Below the pieces are notes generated by a model that had not been told where the DNA came from, ran no database searches, and worked only from the letters and a program-made list of their open reading frames with translations. Position numbers and translations under genes: made by a program. From Carettochelys insculpta (Eukaryota; Chordata; Testudines; Carettochelyidae), in the NCBI RefSeq assembly GCF_033958435.1, contig NC_134167.1, positions 9,956,001-10,020,000 of the forward strand: a DNA stretch of 64,000 nt. The letters run 5' to 3'. Below, in pieces: positions 54,521-64,000 of this stretch. Numbering within the stretch: position 1 is the first letter of the stretch; the number at the start of each line of letters is the position of its first letter.

Positions 54521-56299
54521 GCATAAGGAAGGATTAAGTCAGAAATTTTAATTTTGCTTCAGGTTAAAAACACAAGGGTGCAAATCTGCATGTTAAAAGC
54601 ATGCTTTGGAATCCAGCAACTCTTAACATGTATGTTGTGCAGGGGCTGGGTCCTTCCCTGAAATATGTTTAACTTTGGTCTTCGCAGAGCTCGTGAGACC
54701 TTGGATTTAGTAACTGAACAAATAGTGTGTAGCCATGTGCTCGAGAACGACACTGCTGACAGCAGAGCTGTCTTGGCAAGATTTGCAAGTGGGAGTTCAC
54801 TGGAGCTTTTTCTTGTTGCTGAAATATACAAAGTCAAGAGCCTCTGCAGGTTACTTGCATGTTGCAATAGGTGCTTTATGTGCACTATTTGGTTAAAGGG
54901 AAGGTCCTCCATGCTTATGGTACACTGAAGTAAACTGCAAAAGCAAGTTCTGGTGCCTCAGAGCAAATGTTTGAGGGGTGGACTTCATGGAGCTGCACTT
55001 GTCTGTGCTAGGAGGAAGGGGATGTTCCTCATTCTGGGTCTCTGAATTAATCCAAAAGGGTGGAGCTTCTTTGCTTTCTGCTTGGAGATCTACAGATGGG
55101 GTGGTTCTGAAACCCCCGACTAGCAAGGTCAAGTGAAAAAGCCAAAATACATTTAAAGGGATTTTTAGAACGTTGGAGACTGAGCCCCTAATCCGATAAG
55201 TAGTTGTATGGGGGGCCCATTGCATCCACAAGCTGAGTAAGGGGCCCAAAGCCCTCTGCTTGGAGAGAAGTATCTCCATAGGTGGTGGTAGTAGTAGGTT
55301 GGTAACATAGCTGTGCTAGAAGCAGCCAAGAGGCCTGAAGGCTAGAAGATGCCATGAGGTCAGTGATGGTGAGTGGAAATGACAGTGAAAGCAGTGGCTG
55401 GGGACTAGTAGCTGAAATGGGCTGGTTACGAGGAGTGACTGGTCATTCTGAATCCTTATTAATGAGTGGACCAAGTCCAGTTGCACTTGCTTTTAAAAAT
55501 TCCCAGATATTCTTTGTCTGAACAACAGGAGAACATAATCAAGCAATCAATGAGCACAGCAGCTGGGACGTCCTGGGAATCAAATGTCTTCAGATATTTG
55601 TTTTGATCAGCAAAGTATCCTGTAGTCTGTTTTGCTTAACTCTATTTAATACCCAATGAACAAACACCTTCTGCCATGTTCAATTTTGCTGTGGGTGGTG
55701 CACGTGTCGACTTAGTTTGGTTAGCATATGTTTATTAGGACTATCTCTCTCTTTATTCAGAGATGTCATAATTAGCAAACATCACTTCTTGATAGTGGGA
55801 TAGAATCCCATTGCTGCTTGTATGCATTGGGCTCTCCTCTCATCTGAGCAGATATTGCTGTTTGTATTAAAACCCTACTGCCTAAGTGATGGTTGCTGGG
55901 GATGCATCATCAGAATACAACCAGGAAGTTGGAGGTCAGTTTCCCGTTAGGAGATGTGATTGGTTGACCACTGAACTGTAGTGCCCCAAGATTGGTGGTG
56001 GTCTCCTGCCTGTGAAAAGAAAAGCTAGAAAATGGACAAGCTGAGATGCTTCAGATGGCTACCCCCTTCCAAGAAGGCCCTGGTGTTTCAAATGCAGGCA
56101 GCCTGCAGGCAATACTGGTCTTTTTACAGCTGCCCTTGTAGCTGAGACGTGGCCTTGTCCCTGTTCCAGAGAAGCTCTTTAGGGGCCTGCAGCCCCCAGT
56201 GCCCCTTTCCTCCTGCAGATGTCTCATGCAACTTTCAGGTGCCCAGCTGGGGCCTAGCAGAATCATTCCAAACTGGCTCCTCTTCCTCATGTATGCAGC

Positions 56300-56400
56300 A
56301 TCTAGCTGCGTTGGTCACAAGCTATAAGGTACGAGGCAGGTGAAGTTGGTCCAGTAAAAGATATCTTCTCACTCTCACTTTTCTTATACGAAAAATCACC
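56300..56400. repeat. Interspersed repeat fragment in the CDS2 3' UTR
   Basis: GAAGTTGGTCCAGTAAAAGA followed by TATCTTCTCACTCTC, resembling a widespread sauropsid repeat (TTGGTCCAATAAAAGATAT). Class not determined. Confidence 0.4.
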
Positions 56401-57497
56401 AGCCTTGGCGGCTTAGACCCAGCATGCAGGAAAGCAGTAGCAGATTGTAGAAGGTTTGTCACATGCTGAGGGTAGAGCATCCACAGTAGGCTTTCAATTA
56501 AAGGCCTGGAGGGTGGGGGGGGAAATAAACAAACCAGGGTGAATTTGGTCAACGTTAGCAATGTTTAGAATGCCCAAATGCCAATTGGGGCAGCCTGGCT
56601 TTGGTTCTAAGCAGCCATACGCTGGTTCCCAATCGCTTCTGAAGCTTGGAACAGTTGAGCTGGCATTTCCAACATGAAACTGGCCTTCTCGATCCCAGCT
56701 GCAGCCCACATGATGCTGTGGATTAGATGCCCCTTGAATAGAAGGCTGGAGGTGGCCCAGAATGTACTGCACACCTTCATTACAGCCCAGGTTCTGCTAT
56801 GCTTACTCAAGTTGAGTAGCTCCTTCCTCCACAGTAGTGTCTTTCCCATGGACTCAATTAGGCCTACTCAGCATGAGTAGAACTGGCAGAATCCAGGCCT
56901 GGGGGATCTGCTCCCGTTGGCTTGAAAAGGAGACGTTTACCACTGAGTTTGGTGGGAAATCCTTCACCATGACAGAAGCACCGGGAAGTACATTGTGAAG
57001 GTCTTTGGGAATTGTTACTTTTACATGGATCGGGACAGGTCGTGTGGGGGTGGGGGGGAGACTCCCTCAATCACCAATGCTAAGGCGGTTACTGCTTGCG
57101 ATGAGGGGAGAATTCGCCATCTTTGTGCAAAAATCTTTTTCCTGCTAGTTGTGTATGCTTGGAAAATAGATGTAATCAAGCAAAAACCAGCCGTGGTGGT
57201 CAAGACCTGTCGTGGGAGACCACTGTTTTTACAATTGGAGTCAGCACTGTCATGAGATGTAGCATACCTCCTAACACCTGTAGCCAGCCCCAGAGTTCCA
57301 CTTTTTTACTACAGTACTTCTTCCCTGAGTTACTGTTCCCCAGCTCTGATATGTCCTTTGCCATCAGCTTACTTCCCTGTGCATTGTTTTTGATCAGTGT
57401 TTTAGCAATATATGTAGACTTGCCTTTATTTCAATGAATGTGATATATTGTATATTTTAAAGCATTTACCCTATTTATATACTGTATGTTACTATTA

Positions 57498-57503
57498 AAT
57501 AAA
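57498..57503 (+). terminator. CDS2: Distal poly(A) signal of CDS2
   Basis: AATAAA in an AU-rich setting about 6.3 kb after the stop; likely the main distal cleavage region near 57520. Confidence 0.5.
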
Positions 57504-57520
57504 TATGTAAGTTCCATTAT

Positions 57521-58599
57521 TTGTGGCAAATTTTTTAACTCTGGCAGCGGAGGGAGTTCTTTTTAATGTTGTCTAAACTGGCACTCGTATCACAGCAGTC
57601 AAAGAAAAAAAATGTAATCACTAATCGTTTGGGTGGGGGAGGCAGTAACCTCTTCTTTGTTCTGGTAACGAAGATCCCATCTGTTTCGAGCCTTCCCCTG
57701 TGATTTTTATGGTTCAGAGGGATCCAAATTTCTCATTCCCAAATGGTCCCCCATGATTGGACACTTACATGGATAAGAACATCCAGAGTAAGAACTAATT
57801 TTTGGAGGGAATATTAAACCTCACACAACAGGCTCGTGAATGAATAGCGGTCAGGATGAGACCTAACGTAGGGGCAGAATATCCCTCGTTGGCCTTGCCA
57901 GGGGCCATGGATTCTTTCACCTGCCTCTGCAGCAGCTGGTATCGACATCTGTAATAATTCACTAGATGGACTGTGGGTTTGGTCAGTCGGATGAGATGTT
58001 TCCCCTTGCGACTCCTGACGTTGGTTTTCCCTTCCAAAAGCACTGAGCAGTAATGCCTCCCATGCTGACTGGGAGTGAGTGGGCGGGATGGATCACTGCA
58101 GGATTAATGGGCTCTAGTGGGACCTTTGGCCTGTCTCTGTAGGGCTGTTGTGTTTCAGAGAATTTGGAGAATGAGTCATCACTAGCTTCCCTCGCAGGGC
58201 TTGTATTTTCCCACTTGGCTGTGTCTTCATTGCTGCATAGAGTGACTTGTTGTTTAATTGCAGGCTCTTGCAGGGGTTCTGTGAAACCCCCTGCAATCTC
58301 TGCAATCATCAGTCTCCCCAGACAGCACCCTGACATAGCCAGAGGTGCAGAGGCCTTTAAGGCAGTAGGTCACTAATGAACCAGCACTCCCCACTGGGAA
58401 TGTTGGCTTCCCTCAAGCTGACTATTGGAGAAATCTGAAATTTTTCCTGCTTCTTATCATTCATGCCAACCATGGGTAGGCAGGTTTGTCACTGCAGTCT
58501 CCTGGAGGGACTGGTGTTAAATTCCTCCTTGTGTTCCAGGGGCACCAGCTGAGATCAGGGTGTGGAGCAGATGGTCCCTACCCAGACTGCTTAGGCAGG
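57521..58599. other. Downstream intergenic, nothing recognised
   Basis: No coding exon, RNA gene or classified repeat. Confidence 0.5.
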
Positions 58600-58735
58600 T
58601 CTAGATCTTCAGAGCTGAAAGGGACCTTGAGAGGTCATCAGGTTCAGTCCCCTACCCTCTTGGCAGGAACAAGGACAATCTCTGATTTTTTTTAAATCTA
58701 GGACCTAAATGGTTTCCTCAGGGATTGAGTTCACA
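58600..58735 (-). mobile_element. CR1 LINE fragment
   Basis: CAGAGCTGAAAGGGACCTTG, GAGAGGTCATCAGGTTCAGT: reversed CR1 3' region. Confidence 0.7.
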
Positions 58736-58799
58736 GCCCTGGGTTGACAAGGCCAATGCTCAAATCACTGAGCTATCTTGTTATAAAGGTAGTTTTAGC

Positions 58800-58925
58800 G
58801 GGTTGGTTAGCTCCATGTTCCAGCTGGGGAAAACTGAGGTACAGGGAAAGAAGCAACTTCTGCAGGACACACATCAGGTCAGTGGTACAGAGAGAGGGCT
58901 AGAACCCTGTATGAAAACTGCCTCT
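58800..58925 (-). repeat. MIR-like SINE fragment
   Basis: GGGGAAAACTGAGGTACAGG, then ACACACATCAGGTCAGTGGT and AGGGCTAGAACCC, the reversed MIR core and 3' text. Confidence 0.6.
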
Positions 58926-59699
58926 GGGCCACTGTGAGCATTGAGCTGATCTAGTTTAAATGGACTCAGGAGCCAAAAAAAGACTGATGTGCCACACTTA
59001 CTTTTAGGTGGTTGTACCCGCTTTGGTCCAGTGCGAGCAAGCAGCAGTAGCCTCACAAGTTGTTAATTATTTTGTTCACACTGAGAAATGCAATTTGCGT
59101 GCCCCCCCACGTATGCTTTTTACACACCATTCAACTGGCCTCATTAAATTAAACCAAACTGTCTCTTATGGTTCTGTGCTGCTGTCCATCACCACAGTCT
59201 CTGAGCTCCTTCTTTCCAACGCACTAACAGTTGTGTGGCAGTGGGGTTGCATGTTCAAATCACAGTGGGCCGACTTTCTCCCCGCCCCAACCCAACTCCC
59301 CACTGCACATTGAAATTAATGCCATTTCGTCTCCTTTCACAAGGGTGGTTTTTGCAAGATGCATTACTTACATTGACGCTGTTCCACTAAGAGCAGCATT
59401 TGGTTCATGTGCTAAAAAGGGCTGCAGCGTGCAATTCAGTATTTATCATTCTCTGACGTGATTGTGTTTTTTGACAACTCTGAAATTTAAAAAAAAAAGC
59501 CTCAATTTCTTAATAATGATGTTTGCACTGGGAGAGGGATAACATTCCTTATGCTGTGTGCAGTCAGCTATGCAACTGTGCTGCCTTATTAAAGGCCAGG
59601 ATAAATAACTACTAAGCTAACTCTTACATAAACAAGACTCTAAAGCTACTTCAGTCAGAATGGTGTCACACATCATAAATTAAAGCCCATGTATAAGAT

Positions 59700-59850
59700 C
59701 GCACCCTTTTATGAAGTTGACGTCACCTTGAGAAGTTAGACACAGAGACTTGGGAGGTGTACCCAATGTTACACAGGCAGTCTGTGGCAGATGAGGCAGT
59801 GACCCTAGGTCTGTTGAATCCTACCCTAACTTCCTCCTCGCCTCCTCCCA
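59700..59850 (-). repeat. MIR-like SINE fragment
   Basis: GTACCCAATGTTACACAGGC, AGTCTGTGGCAGATGAGGC, then GACCCTAGGTCTGTTGAATC in reversed MIR order. Confidence 0.5.
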
Positions 59851-59924
59851 CTTTGAAATGAATCATAACATTGATTTAGAGGAAGGGAAAAAGTCCCTCA
59901 CAGTCTCATAAGGTTATTCCTAAG

Positions 59925-60275
59925 GACATAAGAATGGCCATACTGAGGCAAAGGGTCCATCTAGCCCAGTGTCCTATCTTCTGACAGTGGCCTACCTGTC
60001 TTGGCTAATAGCCGTAGATTTGCCCATCCTCTATGTAGCTCTTTTTGAACCCTGTTACAGTCCTGGATTTCACAACATCCTCCAGCCAGGAGTTCCACAG
60101 GTTGATTGTGCAGCATGTGAAGAAGGTACTTCCTTTTGTTCGTGTTCAACCTACTTCCTATTAATTTCATCTTGTGACCCCCTAATACTTGTGTTGAGGG
60201 AGGGAGTAACTAACTCTTCTTTATTCACATTTCCAACACCAGTCATGATTTTATAGCCCTCTATGATTTCGTTTC
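59925..60275 (-). mobile_element. L3/CR1-type LINE 3' region
   Basis: ACATAAGAATGGCCATACTG, GGGTCCATCTAGCCCAGTGT and CCAGGAGTTCCACAGGTTGA: the complement of the same L3 3' end seen at 5575 and 28028. Confidence 0.8.
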
Positions 60276-60339
60276 TTTTCCACACTGAGACGTCCCAGTT
60301 GCACAGATGCCATGTTCTTTAGTGTAGAGCATCTCTGAC

Positions 60340-60465
60340 CCCGTGTGTCATGTCAAGGAGCATCAGTTACCCTCTCTGCACCTCAGGTCCCCAGCTGTAA
60401 AATAAGCATCATAGCACTTGTGTCACTGGAGAGTTGTGAGAATCAATGTGTTGAAAATGGAGATG
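60340..60465 (+). repeat. MIR-like SINE fragment
   Basis: TTACCCTCTCTGCACCTCAG, CAGCTGTAAAATAAGCATCA, TGGAGAGTTGTGAGAATCAA: sense MIR 3' region. Confidence 0.6.
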
Positions 60466-61149
60466 TTGTAGTACCAGGAATCTATCTGTACCCTGGACAG
60501 AATATAAAAACAGTTAAAATAGGGTCCACCTAGTTTGCGAGCCAACGTATTCTGCCTGTCTGGGGTTTACCCCACATACTACATTGAGCTGGGTGTGGTG
60601 TGGGAGAGGAAGCTGGGGGAAGGAGGGAGGTCTGTAGCCCTGCCACAAACTGAAAGTCACTGGCAGGCATGGGATCGTCCCCATAGGTGCGCCCCCTTTG
60701 GCAGCTGCCCCATGAAATACAGACATCAAAAGTCACTTATGATCATTAGCACTAACTACCACCCAGCGAGGCTCTGGCCTGGTTGAGGGCACTCAATGGC
60801 ATTGCATTGAAAACTTTGAAGCTATGCTGATTTACGCCAGCTGAGAGTTGGCCCTTCAGAAAGTGTGCCTGCAAGCACTGACTCATCATGGTGACCCCAC
60901 ATACCCACTTCCTGGCTGGTAGGAGGCTTAATTGGCACCACGCCTTGATGAGGGAAAGCGCCCTGTACCAAAGCAGCATACAAATTGGTTGTAGAAAGTA
61001 AATATAAGAATGAGTATAGATTGGCCCTCAGTAACTGAGTATTTAGGACAGGTTGTTCCTCAGTACATATAATCCATCAAAGAAATATTTCACTTACGTT
61101 CCAATATTGCTTGTCTTTAGCATGTGAGATCCTCTCTCATGCTATTGTC

Positions 61150-61280
61150 AATGTCCCACAAGGTGTTCTAGGTAGATGTCCCTTGACCACCTGATGATGC
61201 TTGGTCCTGCTGTAAGGGCAGAGGCCTGGACTCAATGACCTCTCAACGTCCCTTCCTGATCTACTGTTCTATGATTTTTA
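61150..61280 (+). mobile_element. CR1 LINE 3' terminus
   Basis: TGCTTGGTCCTGCTGTAAGG, GGCCTGGACTCAATGACCTC, ending CTGTTCTATGATTTTTA: sense CR1 end. Confidence 0.8.
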
Positions 61281-61519
61281 TGGTGACTTACCACATCATC
61301 TGAGTGTAGCACTGACCAAACCCACGTTTTTCACAATTCTTGCTCATTACTGGCATCCCATGCACCCAGGGCTCTGACAATGAGTGTTTGAGTTTGAACC
61401 TGGTAACCCTTGGCTCTCAAGACATTAGCCAGAGGCGCATCTCTCCAGCTTTCCAAATCAGGCATCGTGGAAAGCCAGTGTCCTGTTTCTCAAAGGCAAC
61501 GGTGATGCCCAGAATCGCT

Positions 61520-62165
61520 ACAGAACTAGTAAAGATGGTTAATTCTGGACAGACTGTGAAAAGCTGCAAAAGGGTCTCACAAAATGTGGTGACTGGGCAA
61601 CAACATGGCAGAGGATATGCAAAGTTGATAAACACAGGATCATGCATGTTGGAAAACATAACTCCAGCGTTACATGCAAAAGGATGGGCTCTAAAATTAG
61701 CTGCCACTCAAGAGAGAGATTGTGGCTAGTTCTCTGAAAACATCTATTGAGTGTGCAGTGGCAGTCAAAAAAAGCAAACAGTGTTGGAAATTGTGAAGAA
61801 AGGAATAGATAAGACAGAAAATATATTGCCTCTATAAATCCATGGTACACCCACATGTTGAATACTGCATGCAGATGTGGTTGCTTCTTCTCAAAAAACA
61901 TGTATCGGAATTGGAAGAGGGTCAGAAAAAAGGCATGATTAGGGGTATAGAAGAGCTGCCCTGTGAGGAGAGATTAATAAGACTGGGACTTTTCATCCTG
62001 GAAAAAAAGATAACTAAAGAGGGATATGCTGGAAGTCTAGATATGCTGGAGTGGTGTGGAGAAAGTAAATAAGAAAGTTCTGTGAGCAGGAGTAAACAAC
62101 ACAAAAACTAGGGGTCACCAAATTAAATCAATAGGCAGCAGGGTTAAGACAAATAAAATATTTTT
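61520..62165 (+). mobile_element. L3/CR1-type LINE, ORF2 C-terminal remnant
   Basis: An in-frame stretch at 61842-62072 reads MVHPHVEYCMQMWLLLLKKH, then GMIRGIEELPCEERLIRLGL and FILEKK, the C-terminal region of an L3/CR1-like reverse transcriptase. Upstream text (CATGCATGTTGGAAAACATA) and downstream text (GGGGTCACCAAATTAAATCA) also fit L3. Truncated and inactive. Confidence 0.75.
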
Positions 62166-62215
62166 GAATGCAGGTCTCCTAGGTTAGTGGCCTAACCACT
62201 AAAGGAACAAACCAC
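62166..62215 (-). repeat. tRNA-derived SINE fragment
   Basis: Read on the minus strand: TTTAGTGGTTAGGCCACTAA and GGAGACCTGCATTCA, a tRNA-like SINE head. Confidence 0.5.
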
Positions 62216-62454
62216 CAAGCAGCTGTTAGGATGTGAAGGTACAGGAAGCATTTCCATTGAGAAGGCTCTAAGTCCACCTGGTGTTTCCACAAGACTGGTG
62301 AATGAGAGATATTGCTCAAGATGACATCACTTTTTAATCATCTTGAAAGCAGAATTTTCTAATGCCATCTTGCCACCAGTCTCACATCCTTCTGTGGTGA
62401 CAGGCTGAAAGCAGGATGGCTGACTACATTTGTGTTGAGTGGATAATTCTCTGC

Positions 62455-62545
62455 CGTTGTGAGGTGGCCCAAGCGTTAGTATATTGGCTTGGAAACCACA
62501 GAGGAAGCAGAACCACCTCACAGGTTGTGTCAGCTGTTCAGCTGT
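62455..62545 (+). repeat. tRNA-derived SINE fragment
   Basis: GTGAGGTGGCCCAAGCGTTA, GTATATTGGCTTGG and a degraded B-box region; weak tRNA-SINE head. Confidence 0.4.
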
Positions 62546-63032
62546 GTCATCTTTGTTGGATAACTTGCTTGACAGACTCTGGTTTTAGTAGATGTCAGTC
62601 TTGCTACACACAGAAATTGGAAAGCTGGACCTTCTCCCTTGAAAAATACAGGCCTCCGCTGCTTGAACTAAATAAAAGTCACTGGTGTAGTATATCTCCT
62701 AGGTGGAATTGCCTCCCCTGATTGGCTTGACTATTTCTTTGTCAGTAAGCTTGGTCCTCCTCTGAGGTAGACACGAGTGCTGCCTGCCTTTTGCAAAACA
62801 CCTCTCAAAAAAGGTTATTCAGAATGAGGTCCATATTATTCAGTGTCCAAATCAGTCTTTAAAATCCCACGTTCAAGATACAAATCCTTATTAATTGCTA
62901 TAGGTGGGCGTTAAATATTTCTATAGAAAGGCACTCATTTCCTATTAAACTGTGTTTATAGAACAATTTCTAAATAAACCTCAGTCAAATCCACAGGAGT
63001 ATTTCACAGCTACTGCCCAACAAACAGTGCCA

Positions 63033-63351
63033 GCCTAGGGATGTTCAACCTGTACTATCTTGTCCAGCAACATCTGTAATCCGGCATGATTTTAGTTAGT
63101 TGGGCAACCACTTATCATGGGTGTGGCCAAGTTTTCCCGTGGTCCCATAAAGTTTGTTTTCAGCCACCAGGCCTGGCTCTCAGTATTCTGTCCTGTCATT
63201 CAGCTCTAATTTACCCCTAAATGTCTTCAAAGAGCCCAGTAAGCAGTGTTGGTAATACTGCTAGAGAATATTGGCCTCTCATGGTCTGGCAAATTCTCTC
63301 ATTCAGCACCAGTCAGGTCCGTAGGATGCCGGACTAGAGAGGTTCAACCTG
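63033..63351 (-). mobile_element. Tigger-like MITE, copy 5
   Basis: Interior matches copies 1-4 (AGCCACCAGGCCTGGCTCTC, AAAGAGCCCAGTAAGCAG). Right end GGACTAGAGAGGTTCAACCTG is followed by TA. The left end is odd: GTTCAACCTGTA appears there in direct rather than inverted orientation. Confidence 0.75.
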
Positions 63352-63353
63352 TA

Positions 63354-64000
63354 ATATATCAGGCCTTTAAGGAACCACTACAGACTATGAGTTGGTCTTT
63401 TCAGGTTTCCCTTGGTGAAATATTCCTTTGCAATTGCAGTGGTGAATTTAATTAAGCCATAACAAGCACTTGAACGCCGAAAGTATTTTGATATATTCAG
63501 CTGAAAATTCAAACAAAGCCAGGAGCCCAGGGCTTTTTGCAAGTTCCTTTCTTTAAATGAAAGAACTGTTCAGTATGACATCCTGCTTAAGCAGCCAGAT
63601 GATACAAGAAGCTCAAATGCCGCATTGTAATGCAACAGAATGAGTTAGCCATGATGAAAGGTACTCATAAAAATAAAAAGGTATGGAAGTGAGATCTGAA
63701 ATGTAACCCAGCAATCTTTTATGTTCCATTTAGCTTTATATAAACATACAAAAATGATAGTAGATCTCAGATTTTTTTACTAAGTTGCGCTTTGCATTCT
63801 AGATTGGAACACAGGTTTACAAAATCTTGACATTCATAAACTCTGCAAAACTTAAAGCATGTGCACAGTCCCCAATACTTCATATCCCCCTTTCTTCCAC
63901 AATGCTTTGCAAACTGAAATCAAGGGGCCACACTCCAGAAAGGGTCAGTTCACTCTTCCATTGAAATGCAGCTACCTCTGAGGTGGGAAGTGACAATGCA
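63354..64000. other. Right edge, nothing recognised
   Basis: AT-rich sequence with no gene or classified repeat; no exon of a further neighbour gene was seen. Confidence 0.5.

Larger units (their letters stand above)
51197..57520 (+). other. CDS2: Probable CDS2 3' UTR (about 6.3 kb)
   Basis: No further exon follows the stop. Poly(A) signals AATAAA occur at 51829-51834, 52555-52560 and 57498-57503. The last sits in an AU-rich region (57440-57510) that looks like a real transcript end, and the interval is low in young repeats compared with intron 1. Human CDS2 also has a long 3' UTR. The distal end is inference. Otherwise the stretch shows no gene. Confidence 0.5.

Noticed and set aside
57521..64000. 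An exon of the next neighbour gene downstream of CDS2 (PROKR2 in mammals)
   Set aside because: No matching receptor-like coding sequence seen in any frame.

Overview
This is vertebrate nuclear DNA. It holds two neighbouring protein-coding genes arranged head to head. On the minus strand are the first four coding exons of PCNA, the replication sliding clamp; the gene runs off the left edge inside intron 4. On the plus strand is a complete CDS2, the CDP-diacylglycerol synthase 2 gene, with 13 coding exons and 448 residues. PCNA next to CDS2 is conserved vertebrate synteny. The exon sizes (PCNA 221, 98, 68 and 195 nt) and the reading frame across every splice junction are intact.

The repeats point to a non-avian sauropsid, most likely a turtle; a crocodilian is the main alternative. 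They include many CR1/L3 LINE fragments, tRNA-derived SINEs, old MIR-like SINEs, several short terminal-inverted-repeat (TIR) DNA transposon families (hAT-like and Tigger-like), a solo retroviral LTR, and Penelope-like tails. The species assignment is inference from these families.

Layout: 1-4012 PCNA exons 4 to 1 (minus). 4013-4450 PCNA promoter with seven CCAAT motifs, a CRE-like site and an E2F-like site; a second cluster (E-box, E2F, CRE) lies in PCNA intron 1. 4451-7560 intergenic, with an L3 LINE split by a solo LTR and a palindromic pair of Penelope-like tails. 7560-7960 CpG-rich CDS2 promoter and exon 1. 7960-35898 the 28-kb CDS2 intron 1, largely repeats and sequence without recognisable features. 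35899-51196 CDS2 exons 2 to 13. 51197 to about 57520 probable long 3' UTR with at least three poly(A) signals. 57520-64000 downstream intergenic DNA with LINE, SINE and Tigger-like copies; the next gene is not reached.

The two genes are functionally unrelated: DNA replication/repair clamp versus phosphatidylinositol-precursor synthesis in the ER membrane. Beyond the genes, the most interesting material is the mobile DNA. There is a six-copy hAT-type MITE family (one copy with a perfect 8-bp target duplication), decayed hammerhead-ribozyme-like motifs in Penelope-like tails, a three-layer nested insertion around 27.2-28.8 kb containing a CpG-rich modular TIR element, and a CR1 insertion ending about 40 bp before CDS2 exon 5.
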